A DNA stretch of 64,000 nt, taken from the NCBI GenBank assembly GCA_002101205.1, contig LWTM01000076.1, positions 1-64,000 of the forward strand, read 5' to 3'. This document shows, piece after piece, positions 16,838-25,215 of this stretch. The notes under the pieces are model-generated. The model was not told the DNA's origin. It ran no database searches and saw only the letters and a list, made by a program, of their open reading frames with translations. How positions within the stretch are numbered: position 1 is the stretch's first letter; every line of letters begins with the position of its first letter. The translations under genes were made by a program, and so were the position numbers. Source of the stretch: Cycloclasticus sp. symbiont of Poecilosclerida sp. N. Lineage in GTDB: Bacteria; Pseudomonadota; Gammaproteobacteria; Methylococcales; Cycloclasticaceae.

Positions 16838-16927
16838 TTGAGCTATAGAATTGTACTGTTAGCTCTTTTATCTTGCTCTCTGTCTGCCTTTACCAAAGAT
16901 GAGCCTACTACTAGTTGGTGTAATTAA
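16838..16927 (+). CDS. Possible tiny exported peptide (29 residues)
   Basis: A TTG-initiated frame, SYRIVLLALLSCSLSAFTK then DEPTTSWCN, lies two bases after the preceding stop. It looks like a signal peptide with a lipobox-like LLSC. It may be the start of a lost exported gene or a chance frame. Confidence 0.2.
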   Translation: MSYRIVLLALLSCSLSAFTKDEPTTSWCN

Positions 16928-17115
16928 TTAACGCATTCATTGAAAATGACAACCGCCTCGAGTCTCAATGGCGAGCCTTAATATTATTTGGCAAGAACTC
17001 TGCAGCTTATAAGTTTGCATTTGCCCGAGCATTACTAGATTTAGCTAGTCACGAGAAAACATCAATAACTCTCGATGAACTTTCATCGCCATACTCTAAT
17101 ATAGTCAACCCTTAA
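16924..17115 (+). pseudogene. Remnant resembling the N-terminal part of an HNH endonuclease family
   Basis: The frame reads FIENDNRLESQWRALILFGK, NSAAYKFAFARALLDLASHE and ends at a stop after SSPYSNIVNP. The pattern 'W+.LILFGKN.A.YKFA.A+ALL+LA' is one I associate with N-terminal domains of HNH-type endonuclease proteins of mobile and defence loci. No start codon and no HNH motif are present. Confidence 0.4.
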
Positions 17116-17193
17116 AACCCACTCAATGTATGAGTACACCACAGTGCAATATGTGGTGGACTCATACAGGGGCTTGAGTCATTTTATTTTATT

Positions 17194-17345
17194 GAGACCT
17201 CAGTACGCGTACTTACAGCACCCGCTACGCTTGTGCTGGCAGTATAACCAACAACTTTATCCACCTTCATGAGACTTCTCCTATTTTTCCGTCAATTGCG
17301 CTGCTTTTAGGTCATTTAATGCCTAAAAAACCGAGCTCATTCCTG
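17194..17345 (+). repeat. GC-rich dispersed repeat, copy at 17.2 kb
   Basis: It opens GAGACCTCAGTACGCGTAC and continues CAGCACCCGCTACGCTTGTG, then a tail (CCAACAACTTTATCCACCTT and CTCCTATTTTTCCGTCAATT) shared with 41380-41445. The tail leads into a transposase C-terminus on the opposite strand. Bases 17116-17193 hold nothing recognisable. Confidence 0.65.
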
Positions 17346-17377
17346 TTTTTAGTGCTTTTCCATGATTTTTGACACAG

Positions 17378-17530
17378 TTACCCCGCATAACTTGGCTCTG
17401 GTATACCGTAGAGCGTTAAAAACTTAGCTCCTTTGCGAATGTTCGCAGCCATGGCAGCTAAACCATAAACGGTTGCATTTTTGGCAAGCCCCATAAATCG
17501 TGTTCTGCCAAGCCCATAATGTCTCTTATA
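17378..17530 (-). pseudogene. IS5-family transposase C-terminal fragment
   Basis: The minus strand reads YKRHYGLGRTRFMGLAKNAT then VYGLAAMAANIRKGAKFLTL, ending at a stop after GIPEPSYAG. The YGLGRTRxMGLxKN block is the conserved C-terminal E region of IS5-family transposases. The frame breaks upstream of 17530. Its position directly inside the 17.2-kb repeat ties that repeat family to an IS5-type element. Confidence 0.65.
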
Positions 17531-17584
17531 CGTGCTGAGCAGGCGTTTGTTCTGTCACCTGGTTTCATTAAATGAGGTTGCAGC

Positions 17585-18040
17585 GTGATAAAGGTAGGTA
17601 TTGTAGGTGGTACAGGGTACACCGGAGTTGAATTACTCAGGTTGCTGGCTATGCACCCGAAGGCAAGCGTTCAAGTGGTGACGTCTCGCGCGGAAAAAGG
17701 CTTGCAAGTTGACGCGGTGTATCCGAACCTGCGTGGATTTAACGATTTATGCTTTGTCGAACCTATCATTGAAAATCTTACGACTTGCGACGTGGTGTTT
17801 TTTGCCACGCCCAATGCAACGGCTATGTATATGGCGAAAAATCTATTGGATGCAGGTATCAAAGTCATTGATTTATCCGCAGACTTTAGGCTAAAAGATG
17901 TTGCTGAGTGGGAGAAATGGTACGGTGCGAGCCATGTTTGTCCAGAGTTATTGGAGCAGGCTGTTTATGGTTTGCCTGAAACAAACCGCGAGGCAATAAA
18001 AGGTGCGCCGCTGAAGGAAAAACGCTTCTGCTCCATTTAG
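17585..18040 (+). pseudogene. argC: N-acetyl-gamma-glutamyl-phosphate reductase, C-terminally truncated
   Basis: ArgC reduces N-acetylglutamyl phosphate in arginine synthesis. The GTG-started frame carries the NADP-binding start ([20 protein letters not shown]), [14 protein letters not shown] and [12 protein letters not shown], all typical. It diverges after [13 protein letters not shown], just before the NPGCYPT motif with the catalytic Cys, and stops at 151 residues instead of about 345. The catalytic and C-terminal domains are absent, so this copy cannot work. Transposase debris lies directly upstream. Another argC elsewhere is likely if the cell makes arginine, since argB at 60.5 kb is intact. 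Confidence 0.85.
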
Positions 18041-18109
18041 CTATAACAACCTCAGCGCAGAGCCTTGTAAAACTGGATAGTGCTGAGGCAAGGTAAATAA
18101 AGACAACAA

Positions 18110-18138
18110 AAAAAAGGGCGCCATAGGCGCCCTTTTTT
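18110..18138. terminator. Bidirectional Rho-independent terminator
   Basis: GGGCGCC-ATA-GGCGCCC is flanked by A8 on one side and T6 on the other. It serves amtB on the minus strand and would also stop plus-strand transcription from the argC fragment. Confidence 0.85.
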
Positions 18139-18158
18139 ATTACCACTTAAAAGCGAGA

Positions 18159-19448
18159 CTACTTATTAGTAAACTCTGGGTATGCTTCCAGACCACATTC
18201 ACTAAGGTCAACGCCTTCGTATTCTTCTTCTTCTGATACGCGTATCCCCATAACCGCTTTCAGAGCGCCCCAAACAATAAAGCTAGATACGAACACCCAT
18301 CCAAAGATAGTCGCCGCACCAATCAATTGCCCAGAGAAGCTCACGGCGTCGTTTGTTAAAGGTACTAATAAAAGGCCTAACAAACCACATGTGCCGTGAA
18401 CTGAAATCGCACCAACAGGGTCATCGATTCTCATTTTATCTAATGCAAGAATAGAGAACACGACTAATACACCGCCAGCGGCACCAAACAAAGTAGCTTC
18501 TAATGCAGTCGGTGTTGAAGGTTCAGCGGTAATCGCGACAAGACCAGCCAATGCGCCGTTTAGTAGCATCGTTAAATCAGCTTTGCCAAACATTATACGA
18601 GCAACGATTAATGCCGCCATCGCACCACCGGCCGCCGCCGCGTTTGTGTTTAAGAAGACCATCGCTACTGAGTTTGCACTAGCGATATCGCCCAGTTTAA
18701 GCACAGAACCACCGTTAAAACCAAACCAACCCATCCATAGAATGAATGTGCCTAATGTCGCTAACGGTAGGTTTGCACCTGTAATTGGTGTGATTTCGCC
18801 ATTTGGGCCATACTTGCCTTTACGTGCGCCTAGCAAAATAACACCCGCTAACGCAGCTGCCCCACCTGCCATATGCACAATGCCTGAACCAGCAAAATCT
18901 GAGAACCCAAGGTCGCCCAAGTTATACAAGCCAAAAACGTCCTCGCCATTCCAAGTCCACGCCCCCTCCATTGGGTAGATAATGCCTGTCATCACAACAG
19001 CAAACGCCAAGAAAGACCAAAGCCTCATGCGCTCTGCAACCGCGCCCGAAACGATAGACATCGCTGTGGCAACGAACACCACTTGGAAGAAAAAATCTGA
19101 TGCGTTTGCATAAACAGAGCCGCCATCGAATCCAGCTTCTTGTGATTCTGCTAAAACAGTCGCTGTTAACGCATCTGCTGTTGCCGCGCCATCAAGCTCA
19201 ATACCACTTAACATAACACCGCCGCCGTACATGACTTCGTAGCCGTATACCAAATACATGATGCAAGAGATTGCGAATAGCGCAACGTTCTTGGTTAAAA
19301 TCTCGGCTGTGTTCTTTGAACGAACCAGTCCTGCTTCTAACATTGAAAAGCCGGCTGCCATCCACATTACTAACGCGCCGCAGACCAAAAAGTAAAAGGT
19401 ATCGACCGCATATTGTAGTTCTAATATATTATTCGCGTTTATATCCAC
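18159..19448 (-). CDS. amtB: Ammonium transporter Amt
   Basis: A 429-residue inner-membrane protein with about 11 helices. It shows the Amt signatures WMAAGFSMLEAGLVRSKNTA (N-terminal), DFAGSGIVHMAGGAAALAGV (with the first pore His), FILWMGWFGFNGGS and GAISVHGTCGLLGLLLVPLT (second pore His). It moves ammonium or ammonia into the cell. The gene follows glnK with a 21-base gap and shares its nitrogen-controlled promoter. In this arrangement GlnK blocks the pore when nitrogen is plentiful. Length is normal. Confidence 0.95.
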   Translation of the reverse strand: MDINANNILELQYAVDTFYFLVCGALVMWMAAGFSMLEAGLVRSKNTAEILTKNVALFAISCIMYLVYGYEVMYGGGVMLSGIELDGAATADALTATVLAESQEAGFDGGSVYANASDFFFQVVFVATAMSIVSGAVAERMRLWSFLAFAVVMTGIIYPMEGAWTWNGEDVFGLYNLGDLGFSDFAGSGIVHMAGGAAALAGVILLGARKGKYGPNGEITPITGANLPLATLGTFILWMGWFGFNGGSVLKLGDIASANSVAMVFLNTNAAAAGGAMAALIVARIMFGKADLTMLLNGALAGLVAITAEPSTPTALEATLFGAAGGVLVVFSILALDKMRIDDPVGAISVHGTCGLLGLLLVPLTNDAVSFSGQLIGAATIFGWVFVSSFIVWGALKAVMGIRVSEEEEYEGVDLSECGLEAYPEFTNK

Positions 19449-19469
19449 GTTTATATCCTCTATCTAAAT

Positions 19470-19820
<351 letters not shown>

Positions 19821-19853
19821 TTATTCTAAAATGTCTTATTGACACCATCTATC

Positions 19854-19870
19854 AAGCAAATAACATGCCA
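19854..19870 (-). promoter_or_regulatory. Sigma-54 promoter of glnK-amtB
   Basis: The minus strand reads TGGCATGTTATTTGCTT: the invariant GG and GC are separated by exactly ten bases, matching the -24/-12 consensus TGGCAC-N5-TTGCT. It lies about 46-62 bases before the glnK start. This is the expected promoter class for a P-II/Amt operon. Confidence 0.8.
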
Positions 19871-19944
19871 ATCTAATAATCAGCATATATTTCAATATCT
19901 TAGTATCTTTTTAAATTTCCGTTCTTTTAAATTTATGATTTTCA

Positions 19945-19959
19945 GCACCATAATGGTGC
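19945..19959. promoter_or_regulatory. NtrC-type binding site upstream of glnK
   Basis: GCACCATAATGGTGC is a perfect palindrome that fits the NtrC consensus (TGCACC...GGTGCA core). It lies about 75 bases upstream of the sigma-54 promoter, an ordinary enhancer distance. Confidence 0.7.
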
Positions 19960-20004
19960 CGATGGCTAAACCCTCATTTATCTTAATATTTTTACTGCTC
20001 GCAT

Positions 20005-20037
20005 AAAAAACGCCCCTCTGTAAAGAGGAGCGTTTTT
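20005..20037. terminator. Rho-independent terminator after the porin gene
   Basis: A stem of CGC-CCTCT against AGAGG-GCG with a single bulge on each arm and a GTAA loop, flanked by A and T runs, lies 20 bases after the porin stop (minus strand). Confidence 0.75.
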
Positions 20038-20056
20038 ACACAAATGGCCGCTTAGC

Positions 20057-20725
20057 TTATAAAGACTTAGAAACAGTCAATACCAAGTTAGGATCATCAT
20101 TCCTATCTTCATTTGCGTTATCAACATCTGAGTACGCCACTTCCCAATCAACACCAAACAGACTTGTTGAAGCCGCTAGCCTCCAGTCCCAATAGTCGTC
20201 TGACCCACTTTTACGATCGTAATGACCAGCGTGCACAGCCAATGTAATACCATTGTATTCACCAAGGTCCAAGCCCAGATCTGTGTAGTTGCCAAAATCT
20301 ACATCGCCGATGTCATCACTGCCAGCATCAAAACCAAAATATTGCGTTAAAGAAGCGGGACCATAAGATAAGCCTGCATAAGCTTCAGTAAAGTCGGTGT
20401 CAGGTGCAGAAGTTGGGTATGCATAATGTAAAACACCGATATCAACACCAACACTTTTGAACTCACCAGCCCAACCAGCATACACGTCTAACTCCATGCT
20501 TTCATCACCGCCAAAGTCAACATTTGAAGCCCAAATGCCGGTGTATAAACCATTGCCGAAGCCCGCATCAAAGCCACCTTGAATAGCAGGTGAACCGTCT
20601 GTTTGTGAAATACCACGCCATACATAGTCTGTTGTTAAAGCAACGTTGCCGCTGATTTCTACAGCACTTGCTGCGCCGGAAGCTGCTAATAAGCTAGCAA
20701 TTGCCGTTATTTTTAATAATTTCAT
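20057..20725 (-). CDS. TorF-family putative porin
   Basis: A 222-residue outer-membrane beta-barrel protein. It has a cleavable signal (MKLLKITAIASLLAASGAAS) and then SGNVALTTDYVWRGISQTDG, the defining opening of the TorF/Gcw_chp putative porin family. Repeating short amphipathic strands rich in Gly, Asp and aromatic residues follow, and it ends SKSL with a C-terminal strand. Related proteins are often found beside amt-glnK genes, as here, although their cargo is not established. It is transcribed separately from glnK, about 250 bases upstream, and has its own terminator. Confidence 0.85.
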   Translation of the reverse strand: MKLLKITAIASLLAASGAASAVEISGNVALTTDYVWRGISQTDGSPAIQGGFDAGFGNGLYTGIWASNVDFGGDESMELDVYAGWAGEFKSVGVDIGVLHYAYPTSAPDTDFTEAYAGLSYGPASLTQYFGFDAGSDDIGDVDFGNYTDLGLDLGEYNGITLAVHAGHYDRKSGSDDYWDWRLAASTSLFGVDWEVAYSDVDNANEDRNDDPNLVLTVSKSL

Positions 20726-20960
20726 TTTTAACCCTTTTAATTAGTTTCGTTTATGATATGTTTTATGCGGTACAAAGTACCAACACGCAACGTGAATAAT
20801 CATGTTGCTAGAATAACACAAATAACTGATTAATGATTGCTTTACTGGTAATAAAACAACAAAACATGCACTGAATTAAGACAAACGCGCTTCATTTTGC
20901 ACCAAATAGCTTCGTTTCATAAATTAACCAACATTTACACTCCAAAGTATTGAAAAAACA

Positions 20961-21206
20961 GTGATTGACACAAACGACATAGAAAAACTCGCCAAAGTTT
21001 TCAGCAAACAACTTCCTGAAGGGCTCAGCAATATGAAAGGAGAGCTTGAAAAGAACTTTAAAGTTGTTTTGCAACAACAATTCTCGAATTTTGATTTGCT
21101 CACGCGAGAAGAGTTCGGTACGCAAAGTGCTGTTCTTGCAAGAACCCGTGAAAAATTAAATATGCTTGAAAAGTCCATTAAAGAGTTAACAACTGTAAAA
21201 AAATAA
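20961..21206 (+). CDS. ubiK: Ubiquinone biosynthesis accessory factor UbiK
   Basis: An 81-residue protein starting with GTG: IDTNDIEKLAKVFSKQLPEG, then LLTREEFGTQSAVLARTREK and a terminal leucine-rich coiled coil. This is the BMFP/YqiC (UbiK) family, a small membrane-associated trimer that helps assemble the Ubi complex for aerobic ubiquinone synthesis. Size is typical. In many gammaproteobacteria ubiK precedes comM, and here a ruined comM follows. Confidence 0.9.
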   Translation: MIDTNDIEKLAKVFSKQLPEGLSNMKGELEKNFKVVLQQQFSNFDLLTREEFGTQSAVLARTREKLNMLEKSIKELTTVKK

Positions 21207-21246
21207 GCTTAGCCTTTTTTGGATCAATAATAAGGCAAGGATTCCA

Positions 21247-21800
21247 GTGTCTCTGGCCACATTGAGTCACGTAGCACCGCTGGGATTAATGCGCAGTTGG
21301 TTACTGTCAAGGCACAGTTTGCTAATAGCTTGCCCGGTTTATCTGTCGTCGGCTTATCGTGAGCGGCCGTTAAGAAAAGCAAAGACCGCGTGCGCAGTGT
21401 CATTATCAACGGTCAATTTGCATTTTCTACGAAGCGAATTCCCATTCATTTAGCGCCGGCCGACTTGCCAAAAGCAAAGAGAGCTATCGTTAGGCGGTGA
21501 GGCACGTGCCATTCAAGGTGCATTGCTGGTCGCGTTAGCGTGTCAAAAAAGCCAACGTACATTGTGCATTCGTGGCAAAACCAACCAGAAGAACCACTTG
21601 ATCTCTAAGGCTGAAATTCTTGCTGTGCCGCATTTCTTGGGTGTTTGTGCCCACTTAGGTGGACAAGCAGCCTTTAACTAGCTCTACACCTTCTGGCGCT
21701 TTAAATAAAAGCAGCGCAGGCATAAAGCTGGCTTTGCTGACGTTTCTGGTCAAAGACACAGTAAAACGCGCTTTAGAACTAGAAATCAACCTAGAGCTAA
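21247..21800 (+). pseudogene. comM: comM (YifB, Mg-chelatase-like) pseudogene
   Basis: Across shifting frames one reads SLATLS, GINAQLVTVKAQFANSLPGL then SVVGLS, a stop, KDRVRSVIINGQFAFSTKRI and PIHLAPADLPK, then RAIQGALLVALACQKSQRTL, EILAVPHFLGVCAHL and FADVSGQ. These follow the order of ComM, an AAA+ helicase (about 500 residues) that drives branch migration during natural transformation. The gene has several frameshifts and stops and ends before the Walker A motif, where an IS30-like scrap is fused. Confidence 0.8.
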
Positions 21801-21853
21801 GGCAAATCGTTATTGAAGAGCTACAATTAAAATGCTCGCCAGAGCAAATATAA
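21780..21853 (+). pseudogene. IS30-family transposase scrap
   Basis: The frame reads LEINLELRQIVIEELQLKCS then PEQI. The 'ELR..V.E.L...WSPEQI' pattern is a conserved stretch of IS30-family transposases. It is fused to the end of the comM remnant and stops at once. Confidence 0.45.
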
Positions 21854-22197
21854 GGTTGGCATAAGGTTGAATATTTTAGACAAATAGTTTGCTCCTAACA
21901 CTATTATCGTTCTCACGATAGCTTGGATTTAGTGGCGTTAATGGTGTATTATCAACACATCACAGAGGCCGCCTAAATGTCCTAGATATAGTGAACCCGA
22001 TCGCTTTATTGCTTGCCCTATGGTATTTGCCACCATGGTTTATCAAGCGTCGTCGGCTCTTAGATGGTTTTAGCGACCTTGTTTTTATTTTGGGCCGATG
22101 TCTGAAGCACACAAATATTGTAGGGCCATTGTGCTAATGCTTATCGTTTCACTCTTGGTCGCTATCAGCCCTGCAAACAAACAGTGTGAGGTGAAAA
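21854..22197 (+). other. Non-coding or decayed stretch
   Basis: No intact gene is present. Near 21888-21915 a short match (TTTGCTCCTAACACTATT) resembles the end of the repeats at 22578 and 24968. Hydrophobic pieces in broken frames (for example VLMLIVSLLVAISPANKQC just before 22198) may be a dead small membrane-protein gene. Confidence 0.35.
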
Positions 22198-22419
22198 ATG
22201 AGTTCCGACACCACCTTGGAATCAACCATCAACTGTCCATCGTGCGGACATAGCGAACTAGAAATCATGCCAACAGATGCTTGCCAATGGTTTTACGAGT
22301 GCAAAGCTTGCGCCGAGGTCCTAAGGCCTACAGAGCTGGATTGCTGTGTCTTTTGCTCCTTTGGCACAGTACCTTGCCCTTCCGTTCAAGCCGGCAGCAA
22401 TTGCTGCGACTCGGACTGA
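22198..22419 (+). CDS. GDCCVxC-domain-like small cysteine-rich protein
   Basis: A 73-residue protein with CPSCGH near the start, CKAC in the middle and LDCCVFCSFGTVPCPSVQ near the end. The last block is the signature of the small 'GDCCVxC' family often found with heavy-metal (mercury) resistance genes, here with Leu in place of Gly. Ten cysteines suggest metal binding. A GAGGTGAAAA ribosome site precedes the ATG. No mer genes are adjacent, so its role is open. Confidence 0.65.
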   Translation: MSSDTTLESTINCPSCGHSELEIMPTDACQWFYECKACAEVLRPTELDCCVFCSFGTVPCPSVQAGSNCCDSD

Positions 22420-22577
22420 AATTCCCTTTATCTATTTAATGCTTCTCTAGGCTAATAGTTTTATGCTTTACAGCATGAAGCAACTGTTTCAATGTGTTTA
22501 GCGCGGTATGGCATCGCTTACTTTAGCTTGCTCATTCGTCGCTAGAACTTGCGTTAACCGTTTGTTGTTATACCCCT

Positions 22578-22725
22578 CATAATGCTTATTCAAATCTCAT
22601 CCGTTTTAATCTCTAGTGAAAATCCCCCCAGCCCATTCTTTACACCTATAATAGGGACACAATAAATCAGGACCGGTCACGTGTGAATTAATAGGGCAGA
22701 TAATTCACCCCTAACACTAAAGTCG
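22578..22725 (+). repeat. Diverged 148-bp dispersed repeat, copy A
   Basis: Clearly related to 24968-25115: shared blocks include TTATTC.AA.CTCATC.GTTT, GTGAAAAT, GG.CACGTGT.AATTAATA and CAGATAATT.AC.CCTAAC in the same order and spacing. There is no coding frame in common. It is probably the end region of an inactive transposable element. The remaining bases of 22420-22798 show nothing recognisable. Confidence 0.6.
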
Positions 22726-22798
22726 TGTTCGTACTGGCTTTTTTACGCTTTGTCATGCACCATAAACACTTCATTCAATCGGTCACTTATCGCTTTAC

Positions 22799-23236
22799 AT
22801 GTCTAAACGACTATTCGCATTTACGTTTTTAGTGTTTTGCCTTTTCTTAAACGGGTTAACATTCGCATCTAATATGGAACGCGAACAGCGTGTCGCAGAA
22901 AACATTAAAAAAAGCATTATCGTTGGCGAAGTGATTAGTTTGGAAGCTGATGGCGACGGTTTTATCTGTCTAGTCAATAATGAAGAGCCTGAACATTTAC
23001 GTGGCACCATTCCTATTTTTGATGTCTATGGTACTCAGGATTTAGACAGCGTTAAAAAGCGGCCGTCTACAAGAAAGTTAACCATTAAGAAAAACAACCC
23101 CCTCCTCCGGCAAATTGAAATTTTAGGTGCTGATCACCTTTTTACAGGTTTAGAAAGCACCTTGGTTCGTTCAATACACAACCGGCTCATGTCTGCTTTT
23201 GAGCAGGCCAAACCAAACCATAAGGAATATGTATGA
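22799..23236 (+). CDS. DUF3530-family protein with the central domain deleted
   Basis: A 145-residue exported protein (signal to about residue 24). The C-terminal half, IPIFDVYGTQDLDSVKKRPS through RQIEILGADHLFTGLESTLV, matches the end of DUF3530 alpha/beta-hydrolase-like proteins, including the Asp and His that would belong to a hydrolase triad. The N-terminal half, REQRVAENIKKSIIVGEVIS and LEADGDGFICLV, matches their start. The 100 or more residues between, with the nucleophile, are missing through an apparent in-frame deletion. It is readable but probably not functional. It overlaps the next gene by four bases. Confidence 0.6.
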   Translation: MSKRLFAFTFLVFCLFLNGLTFASNMEREQRVAENIKKSIIVGEVISLEADGDGFICLVNNEEPEHLRGTIPIFDVYGTQDLDSVKKRPSTRKLTIKKNNPLLRQIEILGADHLFTGLESTLVRSIHNRLMSAFEQAKPNHKEYV

Positions 23237-23697
23237 TCCCTCTTGCTATTAGTCTACACGCACTGTCTGCTACTATTTGGGTCGGCGGTATGTTTTTCGC
23301 CTACCTTGTATTACGTCCCATTGCTGCTTTGCAATTTGAACCGCCGCAACGGCTCACCTTGTGGTCGAATGTGTTTGCAAAATTCTTCCCGTGGGTTTGG
23401 GCGTCCGTTGTCCTTTTAATTGGCACGGGTTTCTGGCTTATTTGGAATAAATTTGGCGGCATGAAAAATGTGGGCGTGCACATTCACATCATGATGAGCA
23501 CGGGCATTATTATGGCGCTTATGTTCATGCACTTATTTTTCGCCCCTCGCAAACGCTTAACCCAGGCTGTTATTGAACATGACTGGGAAGAGGCTGGCAG
23601 AAACCTCGCTCAAATTCGCATGATTATAGGCGTCAATTTGATTTTAGGTTTGGCCGTCGTCGTTATTGCAACGGGGGGGCGTTACTTGTTCGTTTAA
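23233..23697 (+). CDS. CopD-family membrane protein
   Basis: A 154-residue inner-membrane protein with four helices. The start MIPLAISLHALSATIWVGGM, with a His and WVGGMFF, and HIHIMMSTGIIMALMFMHLF are typical of the short CopD-family proteins. Relatives are linked with copper handling or haem-like cofactors, but function is not settled. The ATG overlaps the preceding stop, so the two are translated together. Confidence 0.8.
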   Translation: MIPLAISLHALSATIWVGGMFFAYLVLRPIAALQFEPPQRLTLWSNVFAKFFPWVWASVVLLIGTGFWLIWNKFGGMKNVGVHIHIMMSTGIIMALMFMHLFFAPRKRLTQAVIEHDWEEAGRNLAQIRMIIGVNLILGLAVVVIATGGRYLFV

Positions 23698-23723
23698 CGC
23701 AACCGTCTTTGTTGCAAATCTTT

Positions 23724-24434
23724 ATGAATAAAAGCCTATTAACCAACCTCGTCGCTATCGCCATTATCGTAGCGAGTTTCTTTGTAATGCAATTCGCCGA
23801 AAACATCCAAGCCATTGGTGTGTTTGCTCTATCTGGCGCTGTCACAAATTGGATTGCCATTTACATGCTATTCGAACGCGTGCCATTTTTATATGGTTCT
23901 GGCGTTATTCCCGCGCATTTCGAAGAGTTTAAGCGCAGCATCCAAGATCTCATCATGCGACAGTTTTTTACACAGGGAAACATCGAGCGTTTTTTACAGC
24001 GCGAAGAAGATTCCGCTCAAAAGCTATTTAATATCGAGCCACTTTTAGACCGCCTCGATTACGATAAACTGTTTAAAGGTTTGGTCGACACCATTGCCGA
24101 GTCATCCTTTGGCAGCATGCTTGCAATGGTCGGCGGTGTTGAAGCACTCGAGCCACTTAAAGAACCCTTCTGCAAAAAAATTCGTCTTACTTTAATTGAT
24201 ATGACCGAAAGCGAGGCTTTTAATGAAGCCATACACGAAGGTATCAACGCGCATCAAATCAGCGGTGACTTGGTTGACGATATCGAAGAAATCGTTGAAA
24301 AGCGACTCGACGAATTAACCCCCGACATGGTGAAAGAAATTATTCAACGGATGATTAAACAGCACCTCGGTTGGCTCGTTGTTTGGGGTGGCGTATTCGG
24401 AGGTTTGATTGGTTTGGGGTTTAGCCTTCTGTAA
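23724..24434 (+). CDS. DUF445-domain membrane protein
   Basis: A 236-residue protein. A TM pair at the N-terminus (LTNLVAIAIIVASFFVMQFA, then GAVTNWIAIYMLFERVP, the DUF445 hallmark) is followed by a long helical cytoplasmic or periplasmic part (FEEFKRSIQDLIMRQFF) and a final helix, WLVVWGGVFGGLIGLGFSLL. An in-frame TTG five codons earlier is possible, but the ATG at 23724 is preferred. Function of the family is unknown. Confidence 0.75.
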   Translation: MNKSLLTNLVAIAIIVASFFVMQFAENIQAIGVFALSGAVTNWIAIYMLFERVPFLYGSGVIPAHFEEFKRSIQDLIMRQFFTQGNIERFLQREEDSAQKLFNIEPLLDRLDYDKLFKGLVDTIAESSFGSMLAMVGGVEALEPLKEPFCKKIRLTLIDMTESEAFNEAIHEGINAHQISGDLVDDIEEIVEKRLDELTPDMVKEIIQRMIKQHLGWLVVWGGVFGGLIGLGFSLL

Positions 24435-24498
24435 TACGCCCTTAATTTTCCATGGCCCGGCATAGCTTTGCCACTTTAAAGCTTTCTTTTTATATTAC

Positions 24499-24638
24499 GA
24501 GACCTCAGCATAACTGGGGACGGATAAAAAAAGGATGGAATTTTTCAGGTTTTAGCCAATAATCAAGAGTAATAGTGAGCTATTGCACGTTATTTTGGCT
24601 GACCTTCTTTACCCGTTCATGAGTCATGCTGAAGTCTC
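24499..24638. mobile_element. 140-bp MITE-like element
   Basis: Terminal inverted repeats GAGACCTCAGCAT and ATGCTGAAGTCTC (12 of 13 pairs match) bound a 140-base unit with no reading frame. ATTAC lies directly on both sides (24494-24498 and 24639-24643) as a target duplication. The ends match the dispersed GAGACCTCAGCA ends elsewhere in the window, so an IS5-type transposase could mobilise it. It sits 65 bases after the DUF445 gene. Confidence 0.75.
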
Positions 24639-24749
24639 ATTACAAAGGACGCCTGTTAGGAGTCAATAGAACTATCGAGATAACTAACACGGCATCTGTC
24701 CGTTTTTATTAACTTTGTTCTAGACGTTGTGAAGCGCAATGATGCAGCG

Positions 24750-24941
24750 TTAGCCTTGACGAATCATCATGCTAGGTAATGCACTCGCTAGACGTTTTAT
24801 ACGGTGAGGCCCCGGTTGACTGCATTTAGTAACCAGTTTGGCTTTTAGGGGGTGGTTTTTAACCCAACTGTAACTGCATGAACCATCATATTCGCGCTGA
24901 TACCAACGGTGAAAGTGCCGAACGTTCCAGCCGTTATATCG
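24750..24941 (-). pseudogene. ISNCY-type transposase N-terminal fragment
   Basis: The minus strand reads RYNGWNVRHFHRWYQREYDG then SCSYSWVKNHPLKAK and, before a stop, RLASALPSMMIRQG. The pattern 'RY.G.NV+HFH..Y...+....SY.WVK..L...G...' is that of ISNCY-family transposases just after their helix-turn-helix. Only this piece remains. Confidence 0.5.
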
Positions 24942-24967
24942 ATTGAAATATAGGTCTGCTAAAGGAC

Positions 24968-25115
24968 CCTTTATATGTTTATTCGAACCTCATCTGTTTG
25001 AATTTCTCGTGAAAATTTGTCGGGTTCAGTCTCAAGCCCCCCTAACAGGGATAGAACAAACCTGGACAGGTCACGTGTTAATTAATAAGCCAGATAATTT
25101 ACTCCTAACGCCGAG
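24968..25115 (+). repeat. Diverged 148-bp dispersed repeat, copy B
   Basis: The partner of 22578-22725 (see there for the shared blocks). It lies next to the ISNCY-type fragment and ends about 100 bases before tkt, so it could be the end region of that element. Confidence 0.6.
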
Positions 25116-25215
25116 AATACTAGCTGTTTCTCTTCCTCGTCGTTCAGTGTAAAATGTTGATTTTCGAATCGATGCAAAGCACATTGGTTTCAAACTCACT
25201 AACCAAGCTATTACA

